Part shown: positions 43,882 through 53,104 of the stretch, piece by piece
Layout of the letters: every line of letters begins with the position of its first letter
Position numbering within the stretch: position 1 is the stretch's first letter
Program-made: the position numbers and the translations under genes
Assembly (NCBI GenBank): GCA_900478215.1
Contig: LS483478.1
Span: 1,612,001 to 1,676,000 of the forward strand
Reading direction: 5' to 3'
Source of the DNA: Salmonella enterica subsp. houtenae serovar Houten
GTDB lineage: Bacteria; Pseudomonadota; Gammaproteobacteria; Enterobacterales; Enterobacteriaceae
Length of the DNA stretch: 64,000 nt
The notes under the pieces: model-generated
Database searches by the model: none
What the model was told of the DNA's origin: nothing
The model's input: only the letters and a program-made list of their open reading frames with translations

Positions 43882-44085
43882 AGTTGTAAACGTAGCAAGC
43901 CATTGTGGTCTCATGCAGATAGTGCTTTATGTCAGCTTGATTTTTATTGTACGCATTCATTTTTAATATAATTATACAGGGATTTTACTGTTTAACCTGA
44001 ATAGAAATTCAGGTCTCAATGCATTTAGATACTCAGATAAGAGCCTTGTATCTTATATAAGAAATTTTTAGAGTATGGGGTTATT

Positions 44086-44502
44086 ATGTATTCAAGAGCC
44101 GATAGATTATTAAGGAAGTTTTCACTAAAATTAAATCTGGACTCCATTGCTTTTGATGAAAATAGGTTATGCTCATTTCTTATAGACAATAGTTACCATA
44201 TCTTACTGTCAAGCACTAATGATAATTATATAATGATATACGGTTTTTGTGGAAGGCTTCCGGATAATAATAATCTTGCTTATGAGTTCCTCAATGCTAA
44301 TTTGTGGTTTGCAGAGAATAATGGACCACATTTGTGTTATGATAATAATTCACAATCAGTATTATTGGCTCTTAACTTCTCACTCGATGAAAGTACTGTA
44401 GATAAATTTGAACGTGAAATTGAGGTAGTGATTAGGTCAATGGAAAATTTGTCTCATATTTTACAGGATAAAGGAATAACCCTGGATACTGACTATACGT
44501 GA
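44086..44502 (+). CDS. srcA: Type III secretion chaperone SrcA
   Basis: This 138-residue acidic protein is a class I secretion chaperone of the CesT type. It has the N-terminal helix ADRLLRKFSLKLNLDSIAFD, central strands (NDNYIMIYGFCGRLPD) and a C-terminal helix (VDKFEREIEVVIRSMENLSH). SrcA serves the SPI-2 secretion system although it is encoded outside that island, and binds effectors including SseL, PipB2 and SteD. The gene is AT-rich and follows steD in the same direction, with a 204-bp gap that may carry its own promoter. Confidence 0.88.
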   Translation: MYSRADRLLRKFSLKLNLDSIAFDENRLCSFLIDNSYHILLSSTNDNYIMIYGFCGRLPDNNNLAYEFLNANLWFAENNGPHLCYDNNSQSVLLALNFSLDESTVDKFEREIEVVIRSMENLSHILQDKGITLDTDYT

Positions 44503-44819
44503 CGAAGAGAATGATGAGTAAAACACCTCTACAACGTTTTACACAGGCGCTGGCAGCTAAACCGCCAGAGTTTATGCCCTTCATTCTGATTAATTTTTGT
44601 TGCTAGCCTGTTTCAGAATGGCTTACATACTTCTTGCCTCATTACTGTGTCATTTTTTGGACGTCGTCAGAACACTTGCTCTGAGTCTGGCCTGGTACAG
44701 GAGATGATTATGGCTTGCTGACCGGTAATTAGCAGGGGGGCAGTACTTACCTAAGCTCTCATTTGCGCTTTTACTAGCAAGAGCAATGTTTGGATATTGC
44801 GAGGTCATGTTGTTACAAG
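44503..44819. other. Gap between srcA and CyaR without a full gene
   Basis: In remembered Salmonella Typhimurium maps the glycosyltransferase effector gene sseK2 lies here, but no frame of that size exists in this window. Only a 31-codon frame at 44511-44606 (MMSKTPLQRFTQALAAKPPE and on) is visible, with a weak ribosome site GAAGAG; it is not recognised. The rest shows no clear structure. Confidence 0.5.
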
Positions 44820-44906
44820 CAAAAAATAAGCCTGCGTAAGGGAGATTACGCAGGCCAAGGAGGTGGTTCCTGGTACAGCTAGCATTTATGGGTTATGTTT
44901 TTCAGC
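44820..44906 (-). ncRNA. cyaR: CyaR (RyeE) small RNA
   Basis: The minus strand reads GCTGAAAAACATAACCCATA at the 5' end and includes TACCAGGAACCACCTCCTT, the C-rich target-pairing loop. It ends in the terminator stem GCCTGCGTAA/TTACGCAGGC with a T run. This is the Hfq-dependent RNA CyaR, which represses mRNAs such as ompX, nadE and luxS. It sits between yegQ and the adjoining variable region, as in E. coli. A -10-like TACTAT at 44914-44919 precedes the start. Confidence 0.95.
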
Positions 44907-44940
44907 GCCTTGAATAGTACCCGTATTGAGCGAAGCGGTA

Positions 44941-44956
44941 TGTGATCAATTTCTAA
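44941..44956. promoter_or_regulatory. CRP site of CyaR
   Basis: TGTGATCAATTTCTAA has one perfect CRP half site and a weak second half. Its centre is about 42 bp upstream of the CyaR start, the position for direct activation, and CyaR is known to be CRP-dependent. Confidence 0.7.
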
Positions 44957-44991
44957 GAATCTTCCCGCCATGAAAAAATAACCGCAATTAA

Positions 44992-46356
44992 CTACTTAGC
45001 ATGGGGGTTACGCGTGGATTCGCCTGAGAAATTACGCATCAATAGTGCGTAGTCCAGCGTGACGTCCTGCGGGACGGGCATCCAGACGGTATAGCCATCG
45101 CCAGGCGCGACCGGCATAGCGTCGCCTTTGGCGTTCTCCATCTGTTCCAGGGTGAAATTGATATTTCCCTGTGGCGTCATTAGCTCCAGACTATCCCCAA
45201 CAGAGAATTTGTTCTTCACCGCCACGGCTGCCAGTTGGCCTTTACGCTCGCCGGTAAACTCGCCGACAAATTGCTGGCGTTCGGAAACAGAGTACCCGTA
45301 TTCGTAGTTCTGGTAATCGTCGTGTGTATGGCGACGCAGGAAGCCTTCGGTATAGCCGCGATGGGCCAGACCTTCCAGCGTTTCCAGCAGCGTAGGGTCG
45401 AAGGGTTTACCCGCGGCGGCGTCGTCGATAGCTTTACGGTAGACCTGTGCGGTACGGGCGCAGTAATAAAAGGATTTAGTGCGACCTTCGATTTTCAGCG
45501 AGTGGACGCCCATTTTTGTCAGGCGTTCAACGTGGGCGATAGCGCGCAAGTCTTTTGAGTTCATGATATAGGTGCCATGCTCGTCTTCGAACGCGGTCAT
45601 GTATTCGCCCGGTCTCTGGGCTTCTTCTATCATAAACACTTTATCCGTCGGCGCGCCGATACCGAGCGTCGGCTCAACATTCTGTACCGGGATCGGTTCA
45701 TGCTTATGCACGATGTTGCCGACAACGTCTTCTTTTCCTTCCTGCACGTTATATTCCCAACGGCAGGCATTGGTGCAGGTGCCCTGGTTCGGATCGCGTT
45801 TGTTGATATAGCCGGAAAGCAGGCAGCGACCGGAGTAGGCCATGCATAGCGCGCCGTGGACGAAAATTTCTATTTCCATATCCGGCACCTGCTGGCGAAT
45901 CTCCTCAATCTCTTCCAGCGACAGCTCGCGGGAGAGAATCACCCGGGTCAACCCCATCTGCTGCCAGAATTTTACCGTCGCCCAGTTTACGGCATTAGCC
46001 TGTACCGACAGGTGAATCGGCATTGCCGGGAAGTGCTCGCGTACCAGCATAATCAACCCGGGATCGGACATGATCAGCGCATCCGGCCCCATCTCGACGA
46101 CGGGTTTCAGATCACGGATAAAAGTTTTGAGCTTGGCATTATGCGGGGCGATGTTCACCACCACGTAGAATTTTTTTCCGAGCGCGTGGGCTTCGTTGAT
46201 GCCAAGCTGCAAATTTTCGTGATTGAATTCGTTATTACGCACGCGTAAAGAGTAGCGCGGTTGGCCCGCATAGACGGCATCGGCGCCGTAAGCGAAAGCG
46301 TAACGCATGTTTTTCAGCGTTCCCGCCGGCGAAAGGAGTTCTGGTTTAAACATCAT
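44992..46356 (-). CDS. trhP: tRNA 5-hydroxyuridine hydroxylation protein TrhP
   Basis: This 454-residue member of the U32 'peptidase' family is E. coli YegQ. The family makes 5-hydroxyuridine at position 34 of tRNA, using prephenate and an iron-sulfur cluster. The N-terminal barrel starts ELLSPAGTLKNMRYAFAYGA. Clustered cysteines lie in CMAYSGRCLLSGY and GTCTNACRWEYNVQ at about residues 170-205, and a C-terminal beta domain follows. It is monocistronic. Confidence 0.93.
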   Translation of the reverse strand: MMFKPELLSPAGTLKNMRYAFAYGADAVYAGQPRYSLRVRNNEFNHENLQLGINEAHALGKKFYVVVNIAPHNAKLKTFIRDLKPVVEMGPDALIMSDPGLIMLVREHFPAMPIHLSVQANAVNWATVKFWQQMGLTRVILSRELSLEEIEEIRQQVPDMEIEIFVHGALCMAYSGRCLLSGYINKRDPNQGTCTNACRWEYNVQEGKEDVVGNIVHKHEPIPVQNVEPTLGIGAPTDKVFMIEEAQRPGEYMTAFEDEHGTYIMNSKDLRAIAHVERLTKMGVHSLKIEGRTKSFYYCARTAQVYRKAIDDAAAGKPFDPTLLETLEGLAHRGYTEGFLRRHTHDDYQNYEYGYSVSERQQFVGEFTGERKGQLAAVAVKNKFSVGDSLELMTPQGNINFTLEQMENAKGDAMPVAPGDGYTVWMPVPQDVTLDYALLMRNFSGESTRNPHAK

Positions 46357-46461
46357 TTTCTCGTTCTGATGACAGGTCAGATCCGCCTCACCTGATGAGG
46401 CGGCTGGAGGAGAGTCCTCACTTTAAGGGCGGGCATTGTAGCGCTGTGGCGAGGGGAGGTA

Positions 46462-46498
46462 AAGGATAACGCCGGATGGCAGGCATGATAAGTCAGAC
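46462..46498. repeat. Partial REP-like unit between trhP and baeR
   Basis: AACGCCGGATGGCAGGCATG resembles one arm of a REP sequence. It touches the 3' end of baeR. Confidence 0.35.
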
Positions 46499-47215
46499 AA
46501 TCCTGCACGCGTCCGCCTCCCAGCGATATCCCACCCCGTAGACCGCGCGGATAAATGACTGTTCGGCATCCAGCGACTCCAGTTTGCGGCGCAGGTTTTT
46601 AATGTGGCTATCAACAGTGCGATCGGTCACCACGCGATAGTCGTCGTAGAGGTGGTTCAACAACTGCTCGCGAGAAAAAACCTTGCCCGGTTCAAGTGAT
46701 AAGGTTTTTAGCAGGCGAAATTCAGCGGGGGTTAAATCCAGCGCTTTACCTTGCCAGGAAGCCTGGAAGCGGCTTTCATCAATCATTAACGGACTTTCGT
46801 CATCCAATTGCTGGAGTTCGCGCTGCGGTTTGCAGCGGCGCAAAATCGTTTTAACGCGAGCCACGACTTCACGCGGGCTGTAAGGCTTACAGATATAATC
46901 ATCAGCGCCGATTTCCAGTCCAAGCAGTCGGTCGATCTCTTCGATTTTGGCCGTGACCATCACAATGGGGATATCGGAAAAACGGCGAATCTCCCGGCAT
47001 AGCGTCAGACCATCCGTACCCGGCAGCATCAGATCCAGCAGAATGAGATCTGGCGGTGTTTGACGCACATACGGCAGTACCTTGTCGCCGTGATTGATGA
47101 GCGTGGGGGCGTAACTTGCCGCGCGCAAATAGTCGATAAGTAGCTGTCCGAGCTTGGGTTCATCTTCAACAATTAAAATGCGCGGCGTGTTTTCATCAAT
47201 GGATAACTCAGTCAT
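46493..47215 (-). CDS. baeR: Envelope-stress response regulator BaeR
   Basis: This 240-residue OmpR-family regulator activates mdtABCD, acrD and spy when the envelope is stressed by indole, flavonoids or misfolded proteins. The receiver domain has the acidic pair in VEDEPKLG and the phosphorylated aspartate in LILLDLMLPG near residue 61. The C-terminal winged helix carries LTPAEFRLLKTLSLEPGKVF and RAVYGVGYRWE. It overlaps baeS by 4 bp at the end of the operon. Confidence 0.95.
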   Translation of the reverse strand: MTELSIDENTPRILIVEDEPKLGQLLIDYLRAASYAPTLINHGDKVLPYVRQTPPDLILLDLMLPGTDGLTLCREIRRFSDIPIVMVTAKIEEIDRLLGLEIGADDYICKPYSPREVVARVKTILRRCKPQRELQQLDDESPLMIDESRFQASWQGKALDLTPAEFRLLKTLSLEPGKVFSREQLLNHLYDDYRVVTDRTVDSHIKNLRRKLESLDAEQSFIRAVYGVGYRWEADACRIV

Positions 47216-48615
47216 ACATCTCTCTGTAAATCGCGATCCAGCGGTAACTCTACTGTAATGCTAACCCCGCCAAAAGGCGAATGGGCGGCATGAAGATGAC
47301 CGTTATGCGCGTGTACAATATTGACGCATATCGCCAGCCCCAGCCCAGAACCGCCGCTGGCGCGGTTACGGGAAACTTCCGTGCGGTAAAAACGTTCAAA
47401 AAGCTTTTGTAACTGTTCATCGCTGACGCCCGGTGCAGAATCGGCAAAGGTCAGGAATAATGATTTGTCGCGTTGTTCAGCGGAGATATGCAGGCCGCCG
47501 CCGCTGTCGGTGTAGCGTAGACTGTTCTCCAGCAGATTATTAAACAGTTGCATCAGGCGATCCGGGTCGCCGAAGACGGTCATGCTATCCGGCAACGCGT
47601 AATGTAGCGTCAGCCCTCGGCTGGTAAAGCGCTCTCTGAACGCGCCGCCAGCGACTTCCAGCAGAGGAACAAGGTCAACGGTGGTTTTTTGGTAAGCCAG
47701 CGCGCCTTCGTCAGACAACGAAAGCTGATGCAGATCGTCAACCAATTTTGTGAGCGTCCCGACCTCCGCCTGTAACGAGGTAACGGATTCCGGCGTGAAC
47801 TGGCGAACGCCATCCTGAATGGCTTCCAGTTCGCCGCGCAATACCGCCAGCGGCGTACGCAGTTCGTGGGAAATATCCGCCATAAAGTCGCGGCGCATCT
47901 GCTGGTTTTTTTCCAGCGTGCTGGCAAGCTGGTTAAAGTCCTGCGCCAGTTTTCCCAGCTCATCGGCGCTGGTTGGGGTCACGCGAGTGGTAAAATCCCC
48001 CGCCGCCAGCCTGTGGGTACCCTCGACCAACCGTTTGACGGGGGCGAGCAGGCCGCGCGCCAGCAAAAACGTCGCCAGCGCGGCCAGCAACGTTGATAAC
48101 GCCACGATCATCCAACTGGCGCGTCGCTGCTGCTTATCAAAATTAATATCCGTATTGCGCGTCAGCCGCTCGACAGGGGAGGCAATAACCGCGCCGACTT
48201 CGGCGCCATTGACCAGAATGGGCCGACGAGTACCGTCATGCGGCACCGGGCCGCGTGGGCCGACCAGCACACGGCCATTTTGATCGATGACCCAGAACTG
48301 GGTGCGCCAACCGTGCGGCGGCATACCGGGGCCGGGTTTATCCCGGTCGTTGTCATGCTCAAATGAACGCAGGATCTGGAAAACGAAGCGATCGTTGTTG
48401 CGTAAAAAACGCCAGTTGCCGTGTTGCTGGTACTGGTCGCCCAGCGCATCGCCCAGCATTTGTAGCCGCTGCTCGTTACCGTGTTTGATATAGTCAATAA
48501 ATCCGCGTTCAAAACTGACGCGCACGGCCCAATGCATACTGATCAGCAGCACGATGCAGGTGGCGAAAATCGCCAGAAACAGCTTGCCGGTGATACCGGG
48601 CCGCCAGACTTTCAT
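47212..48615 (-). CDS. baeS: Envelope-stress sensor kinase BaeS
   Basis: This 467-residue inner-membrane histidine kinase has two transmembrane segments, at about residues 12-30 and 168-187, around a periplasmic domain rich in Asn, Asp and Gly (HDNDRDKPGPGMPPHGWRTQ). A HAMP linker follows, then the phosphoacceptor region DFMADISHELRTPLAVLRGE and the ATPase boxes NNLLENSLRYTDSGG and GGSGLGLAI. It partners BaeR. Its start overlaps mdtD by one base, tying the sensor to the pump operon it controls. Confidence 0.95.
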   Translation of the reverse strand: MKVWRPGITGKLFLAIFATCIVLLISMHWAVRVSFERGFIDYIKHGNEQRLQMLGDALGDQYQQHGNWRFLRNNDRFVFQILRSFEHDNDRDKPGPGMPPHGWRTQFWVIDQNGRVLVGPRGPVPHDGTRRPILVNGAEVGAVIASPVERLTRNTDINFDKQQRRASWMIVALSTLLAALATFLLARGLLAPVKRLVEGTHRLAAGDFTTRVTPTSADELGKLAQDFNQLASTLEKNQQMRRDFMADISHELRTPLAVLRGELEAIQDGVRQFTPESVTSLQAEVGTLTKLVDDLHQLSLSDEGALAYQKTTVDLVPLLEVAGGAFRERFTSRGLTLHYALPDSMTVFGDPDRLMQLFNNLLENSLRYTDSGGGLHISAEQRDKSLFLTFADSAPGVSDEQLQKLFERFYRTEVSRNRASGGSGLGLAICVNIVHAHNGHLHAAHSPFGGVSITVELPLDRDLQRDV

Positions 48616-50027
48616 TACAGGTTCCTTTTACGCCGTGAAATGACCATGTTTTGCTGTGTATCGTTCGGCACGCGGGCAAAAATTATCGCCGGTAGCGCGA
48701 TAATAACCGCCATACAGAGCCAGGTGTGCATAAAGACGTGATGCGTGGCGCTACTGTCTATACCAATATGCTGTTGACCAAACATGCCCAGCAGCACCCC
48801 GGCAATCGTGACGCCGATACTCATCGAGAGCTGCATAATCATTGATAATAAGCTATTGCCGCTGCTGGCCAGCGTATCGGGAAGGTCTTTTAGCGTTAAG
48901 GTATTCATGGAAGAAAAACGCGCCGAGTTCACCATTCCCTGCAAAAGCAGTACCAGCGGCAGGAGATAATACCAGCCGAGCAGAGCGACCGACATAAACA
49001 ACAGGCTAACCAATGCCAGTCCGAGCGTGGTCGCCACCAGGACCTGACGATAGCCAAAACGGTTAACTATCTGCACCACAATCCGCTTCATTCCCATGCT
49101 GCCCAGCACCATAGGGATCATCATCAAACCGGCATGAAACGGTGAAAAACCGAGACCAATTTGCAAAAAGACCGGCGTAATAAACGGCAGCATACCGCTG
49201 CCGATACGCCCGGCAAAACTGCCCAGCAACCCCAGTGAAAACGTGGGCGTGCGGAACAATCGCAGGCTGAATAACGCGCCTGAGTTTTTTTTGGCATGAA
49301 GAAGATAGAGCAGAATTGCTGCCGCGCCGCCCGCAGCAAGTCCGGCTAATGTCCAGGGCGAGATCCCCATGCTTTTGCTGCCGTCCAGCGCCAGCGTCAG
49401 TACCGCCATGCCGATGGCTAACAGCAGGAATCCCGGCAGATCAAAGCGCCGGGTCTCTATGGTGTAGTTTGGCATCAGCATAAAGGTCGCCATAGCGCCG
49501 ACAATGCCCACCGGGATATTGATCAGAAAGATCCAGTGCCATGAAGCATATTCCACCAGCACCCCGCCCAGCGCGGGGCCGAGTAACGGCCCTACCTGGC
49601 CCGGCAGGGTGACGAAGGTCATCGCCGCCATATATTGCTCGCGCGGCACGATTTTCATGACCGTCAGACGTCCGACCGGCACCATCATCGCGCCGCCTAC
49701 GCCTTGTAAAACCCGCGCTAATACCAGTTGATTAAGCGTGCCGGAGAGGGCGCAAAACAGCGAACCCAGCGTGAATAGCACGATGGCGGCAAAGAAAATA
49801 TTACGCACGCCGATTTTGTCTGCCAGCCAGCCGCTGGCGGGGAGCATCACGGCGACGGTGAGAACATATGACACCACGACCATGTGCATATGCAGCGGGC
49901 TTTCCCCCAGGCTTTTCGCCATAGAGGGCAGCGCAGTGTTGACGATGGTGGTATCCAGCGACTGCATAAAAAAGCCGAATGCCACTATCCAGAGTTGCCA
50001 GCGGGTGCTGTCAGGAAGTTCTGTCAT
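48615..50027 (-). CDS. mdtD: MFS transporter MdtD
   Basis: This 470-residue inner-membrane protein is a 14-helix DHA2-type drug:proton antiporter. Visible motifs are SLDTTIVNTALPSMAKSLG in helix 1, GWLADKIGVRNIF after helix 2 and the helix 5 motif LLGPALGGVL. It is encoded in the mdtABCD-baeSR operon but is not needed for MdtABC pump function; iron-citrate export has been proposed for it in E. coli. It overlaps mdtC by 4 bp. Confidence 0.93.
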   Translation of the reverse strand: MTELPDSTRWQLWIVAFGFFMQSLDTTIVNTALPSMAKSLGESPLHMHMVVVSYVLTVAVMLPASGWLADKIGVRNIFFAAIVLFTLGSLFCALSGTLNQLVLARVLQGVGGAMMVPVGRLTVMKIVPREQYMAAMTFVTLPGQVGPLLGPALGGVLVEYASWHWIFLINIPVGIVGAMATFMLMPNYTIETRRFDLPGFLLLAIGMAVLTLALDGSKSMGISPWTLAGLAAGGAAAILLYLLHAKKNSGALFSLRLFRTPTFSLGLLGSFAGRIGSGMLPFITPVFLQIGLGFSPFHAGLMMIPMVLGSMGMKRIVVQIVNRFGYRQVLVATTLGLALVSLLFMSVALLGWYYLLPLVLLLQGMVNSARFSSMNTLTLKDLPDTLASSGNSLLSMIMQLSMSIGVTIAGVLLGMFGQQHIGIDSSATHHVFMHTWLCMAVIIALPAIIFARVPNDTQQNMVISRRKRNL

Positions 50028-53000
50028 ATCTCTACTACCGGTTTGCTATTTTTACGCGAAAAACGCAGCCTCAGACGGTCGAAAAAGAGGTACACCACCG
50101 GCGTGGTATAGAGCGTCAGGAGCTGACTCATGACCAAACCGCCGACAATGGTTATCCCCAGCGGCTGCCGTAATTCCGAACCGTCTCCGCCAGATAACAC
50201 CAATGGCAGTGCGCCGAACAGCGCCGCCAGCGTGGTCATCATGATTGGACGGAAGCGTAACAAGCAGGCCTGGAAAATGGCTTGTTCCGGCGTCAGGTCG
50301 CCGCTTCGTTGCGCTTCAAGCGCAAAATCGACCATCATAATGGCGTTTTTCTTCACAATGCCAATTAATAGCATGATCCCTATCAAGGCGATTAGGCTGA
50401 AAGGGGCATTGAAGAGTTCCAGCGCCAGAAGCGCCCCAACGCCCGCCGATGGCAGAGTAGAGAGAATGGTCAGCGGATGGACGTAGCTTTCGTACAGTAT
50501 CCCCAGCACAATGTAGACGGTAGCGATCGCCGCCACTATCAAAATAAGCTGCGAATTCATGGTCTGCTGGAAGACGTGCGCCGTTCCGGAAAAACTGCCG
50601 CGTACCGTTGGGGGGACGCCAAGCTGCGTCATGGTGCGATTAATGGCTTCCGTCGCCTGCGATAACGATGTGCCGGTCGGCAGGTTAAAGGCAATCGTGG
50701 ACGCCGCGGAAAGTCCCTGATGGTTTACCGACAGCGGCGCATTGGCGGGCCGCCATTGGGCGAAATAAGAGAGAGGAATCGCTTTTCCATCGCGGTTAAT
50801 AACAAACATTTTCTCTAGCGCGCTGATATCCTGGGTATAGCGCGGATCGACCTCCATCACCACTTTATACTGGTTCATCGGCTGATAAATGGTGGAAATT
50901 TGTCGCTGGCCGAAAGCATTATTTAACAGACTGTTTGCGGCCTGAACATCAATGCCCAGCCGTGACATGGCGTCGCGGTCGTAGATAAGGTTCATCTCCG
51001 CGCCGTTATCCTGCTGGTCGGAGTTTACGTCCGCCAGTTGCGGCAGGGCCGAGAGCGCTTTGCGTATTTTCGGCTCCCATTCGCGCAGCGCCGTCAGGGA
51101 GTCAGACAGCAACGTATATTGATAACTGGCGTTAGCCTGCCGCCCGCCGATGCGAATATCCTGTACCGCCATCAGAAACAGCCTGGCGCCGGGTTCTTTT
51201 GCCAGTTTGACCCGCAGTCGGTCAATGATTTGCTGCGCCGTCTCTTTGCGCTCGCCGCGCGGCTTCAGCGTAATAAACATCATGCCGCTATTCACCCGCG
51301 AGCCGCCGGTAAAACCAGTGACATTATTCACCGCCGGATCGTCGTGAATAATTTTCATAAAATCCTGCAGCTTGCCGCGCATGGCCTGGAAAGAGATGCT
51401 CTGGTCAGCCTGAATACCGCCCATCAACACGCCGGTGTCCTGTTCCGGAAAGAAGGTCTTAGGAATGGCGATATAAAGCCAGATGTTTAGCGCAATGGTG
51501 CCAAGAAAAACCACGCCGACCAGACGCGTATGGTTAAGCACCCATTTTAACGACGTGCCGTAACCCTGTTGCAAGGCGACCAGCAGACGGCCAACGCCCC
51601 GTTTACGCGGCTGGGTGCGCGGTTTGCTTGATTTAAGCATCCAGCCGCACATCATCGGCGTCAGCGTGAGCGAGACCACCAGCGAAATACCAATCGCCAC
51701 CGAGAGGGTGACGGCGAATTCCCGTAATAACCGCCCCGGCAGGCCGCCCATTAACAGCAACGGCAGAAATACCGCCACCAGCGACAGACTCATGGAGATG
51801 ACCGTAAACCCGACTTCCCGCGTACCCTGTAACGCCGCCTGCAAAGGTTTCATTCCCGCCTCCAGATGGCGGGCGATATTTTCCAGCACCACAATAGCAT
51901 CATCAACGACAAATCCGGTCGCGATAGTCAGTGCCATCAGCGACAGATTGTTGAGGCTGAAGCCGCACAGATACATGGCGGCGAAGGTGCCGATGAGCGA
52001 AACGGGAACGGCGACGGCGGGGATTAGCGTGGCGCGCCCGGAGCGCAGGAATAAAAACACCACCAGGATCACCAGCGCGACAGAGATAGCCAGCGTCTCT
52101 TCTACCTCTTGCAGCGACGCGCGAATCGTCGGCGAACGATCCTGGGCGATTTGTAAATCGATAGCGGCGGGGATCATTGCCCGCAGTTCCGGCAGCTTTG
52201 CCCGGATGCCGTCTACCGTCTGAATAATGTTGGCCTCCGGCAGCTTGCGGATCATCAACAAAATAGCGGGTTTTGCGTTCGTCATCCCGGCGTTACGGAC
52301 ATCCTGCACCGAGTCGGTGACGCTGGCGACGTCGCCCAGCCGTACCGCCGCGCCGTTGTGATAGTGAATAATCAGCGGCTGGTATTCGGCGGCGGTTTTC
52401 AGTTCATCGTTGGTCTGTATCTGCCAGCGGTGGACGCTATCTTCAATTGCGCCTTGCGGCCGGCGTACGTTGGCGTTATCGATCGCTTCGCGGACCGCAT
52501 CCAGCGAGACGCCCTGGTTAAACAGCGCCTGCGGGTTTAAGCCTACACGTACCGCGGGCAGGGAGCTGCCGCCGACGTCAACATCGCCGACGCCGTCAAT
52601 TTGCGCGATGGTTTGCGCCAGTTGGGTAGAGGCGAAATCATACAGTTCGCCCTGTGACCAACTGTCCGAGGTGAGCGTTAAAATCATAATCGGCGCGTCG
52701 GACGGGTTGGCCTTGCGGTAAGTCGGGCGGCTGGGCATCCCGCCTGGCAACACGCTTTGCGCAGCGTTGATGGCGGCCTGCACGTCGCGCGCCGCGCCGT
52801 TAATATCACGATCGAAATTAAATTCGAGAATAATGCGCGTACTGCCGAGCGAGCTGCTGGAGGTCATTTCATTGACGCCTGCAATGCGCCCCAAAGAACG
52901 TTCCAGCGGCGTCGCTACCGACGACGCCATGGTTTCCGGCGAAGCGCCCGGCAGCGAGGCGCTAACCATAATCACCGGGAAATCGACCTGCGGCAGCGGG

Positions 53001-53104
53001 GCGACCGGCAACAGACGAAAGCCCAGAATGCCGCACAGCGTAATGGCGGCGGCAATCAAAATGGTGGCGACCGGGCGGTAGATGAAAAGGGCGAAAAAGC
53101 GCAT
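50024..53104 (-). CDS. mdtC: RND efflux pump subunit MdtC
   Basis: This 1026-residue RND protein forms a heterotrimer with MdtB and pumps bile salts, novobiocin and other compounds with TolC. It shows 12 membrane helices in two halves; helix 4 holds the proton-relay aspartates in ATGFVVDDAIVVLENIARH near residue 400, and helix 10-11 carries GIMLLIGIVKKNAIMMVDFA. Two large periplasmic loops follow helices 1 and 7. Its start adjoins the mdtB stop. Confidence 0.95.
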   Translation of the reverse strand: MRFFALFIYRPVATILIAAAITLCGILGFRLLPVAPLPQVDFPVIMVSASLPGASPETMASSVATPLERSLGRIAGVNEMTSSSSLGSTRIILEFNFDRDINGAARDVQAAINAAQSVLPGGMPSRPTYRKANPSDAPIMILTLTSDSWSQGELYDFASTQLAQTIAQIDGVGDVDVGGSSLPAVRVGLNPQALFNQGVSLDAVREAIDNANVRRPQGAIEDSVHRWQIQTNDELKTAAEYQPLIIHYHNGAAVRLGDVASVTDSVQDVRNAGMTNAKPAILLMIRKLPEANIIQTVDGIRAKLPELRAMIPAAIDLQIAQDRSPTIRASLQEVEETLAISVALVILVVFLFLRSGRATLIPAVAVPVSLIGTFAAMYLCGFSLNNLSLMALTIATGFVVDDAIVVLENIARHLEAGMKPLQAALQGTREVGFTVISMSLSLVAVFLPLLLMGGLPGRLLREFAVTLSVAIGISLVVSLTLTPMMCGWMLKSSKPRTQPRKRGVGRLLVALQQGYGTSLKWVLNHTRLVGVVFLGTIALNIWLYIAIPKTFFPEQDTGVLMGGIQADQSISFQAMRGKLQDFMKIIHDDPAVNNVTGFTGGSRVNSGMMFITLKPRGERKETAQQIIDRLRVKLAKEPGARLFLMAVQDIRIGGRQANASYQYTLLSDSLTALREWEPKIRKALSALPQLADVNSDQQDNGAEMNLIYDRDAMSRLGIDVQAANSLLNNAFGQRQISTIYQPMNQYKVVMEVDPRYTQDISALEKMFVINRDGKAIPLSYFAQWRPANAPLSVNHQGLSAASTIAFNLPTGTSLSQATEAINRTMTQLGVPPTVRGSFSGTAHVFQQTMNSQLILIVAAIATVYIVLGILYESYVHPLTILSTLPSAGVGALLALELFNAPFSLIALIGIMLLIGIVKKNAIMMVDFALEAQRSGDLTPEQAIFQACLLRFRPIMMTTLAALFGALPLVLSGGDGSELRQPLGITIVGGLVMSQLLTLYTTPVVYLFFDRLRLRFSRKNSKPVVEI

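Noticed and set aside
44511..44606. 31-codon frame after srcA as a new effector
   Set aside because: Weak ribosome site and no recognised similarity; kept only as a note in the gap entry.
42929..44819. Attachment sites or a tRNA at the borders of the steD-srcA islet
   Set aside because: No tRNA gene, integrase or flanking direct repeat could be recognised on either side.
51615..52223. Long plus-strand frame opposite mdtC, with similar ones opposite mdtB
   Set aside because: Composition (Ser, Thr, Arg, Ala rich) is typical of antisense frames of membrane-protein genes; no start signal.
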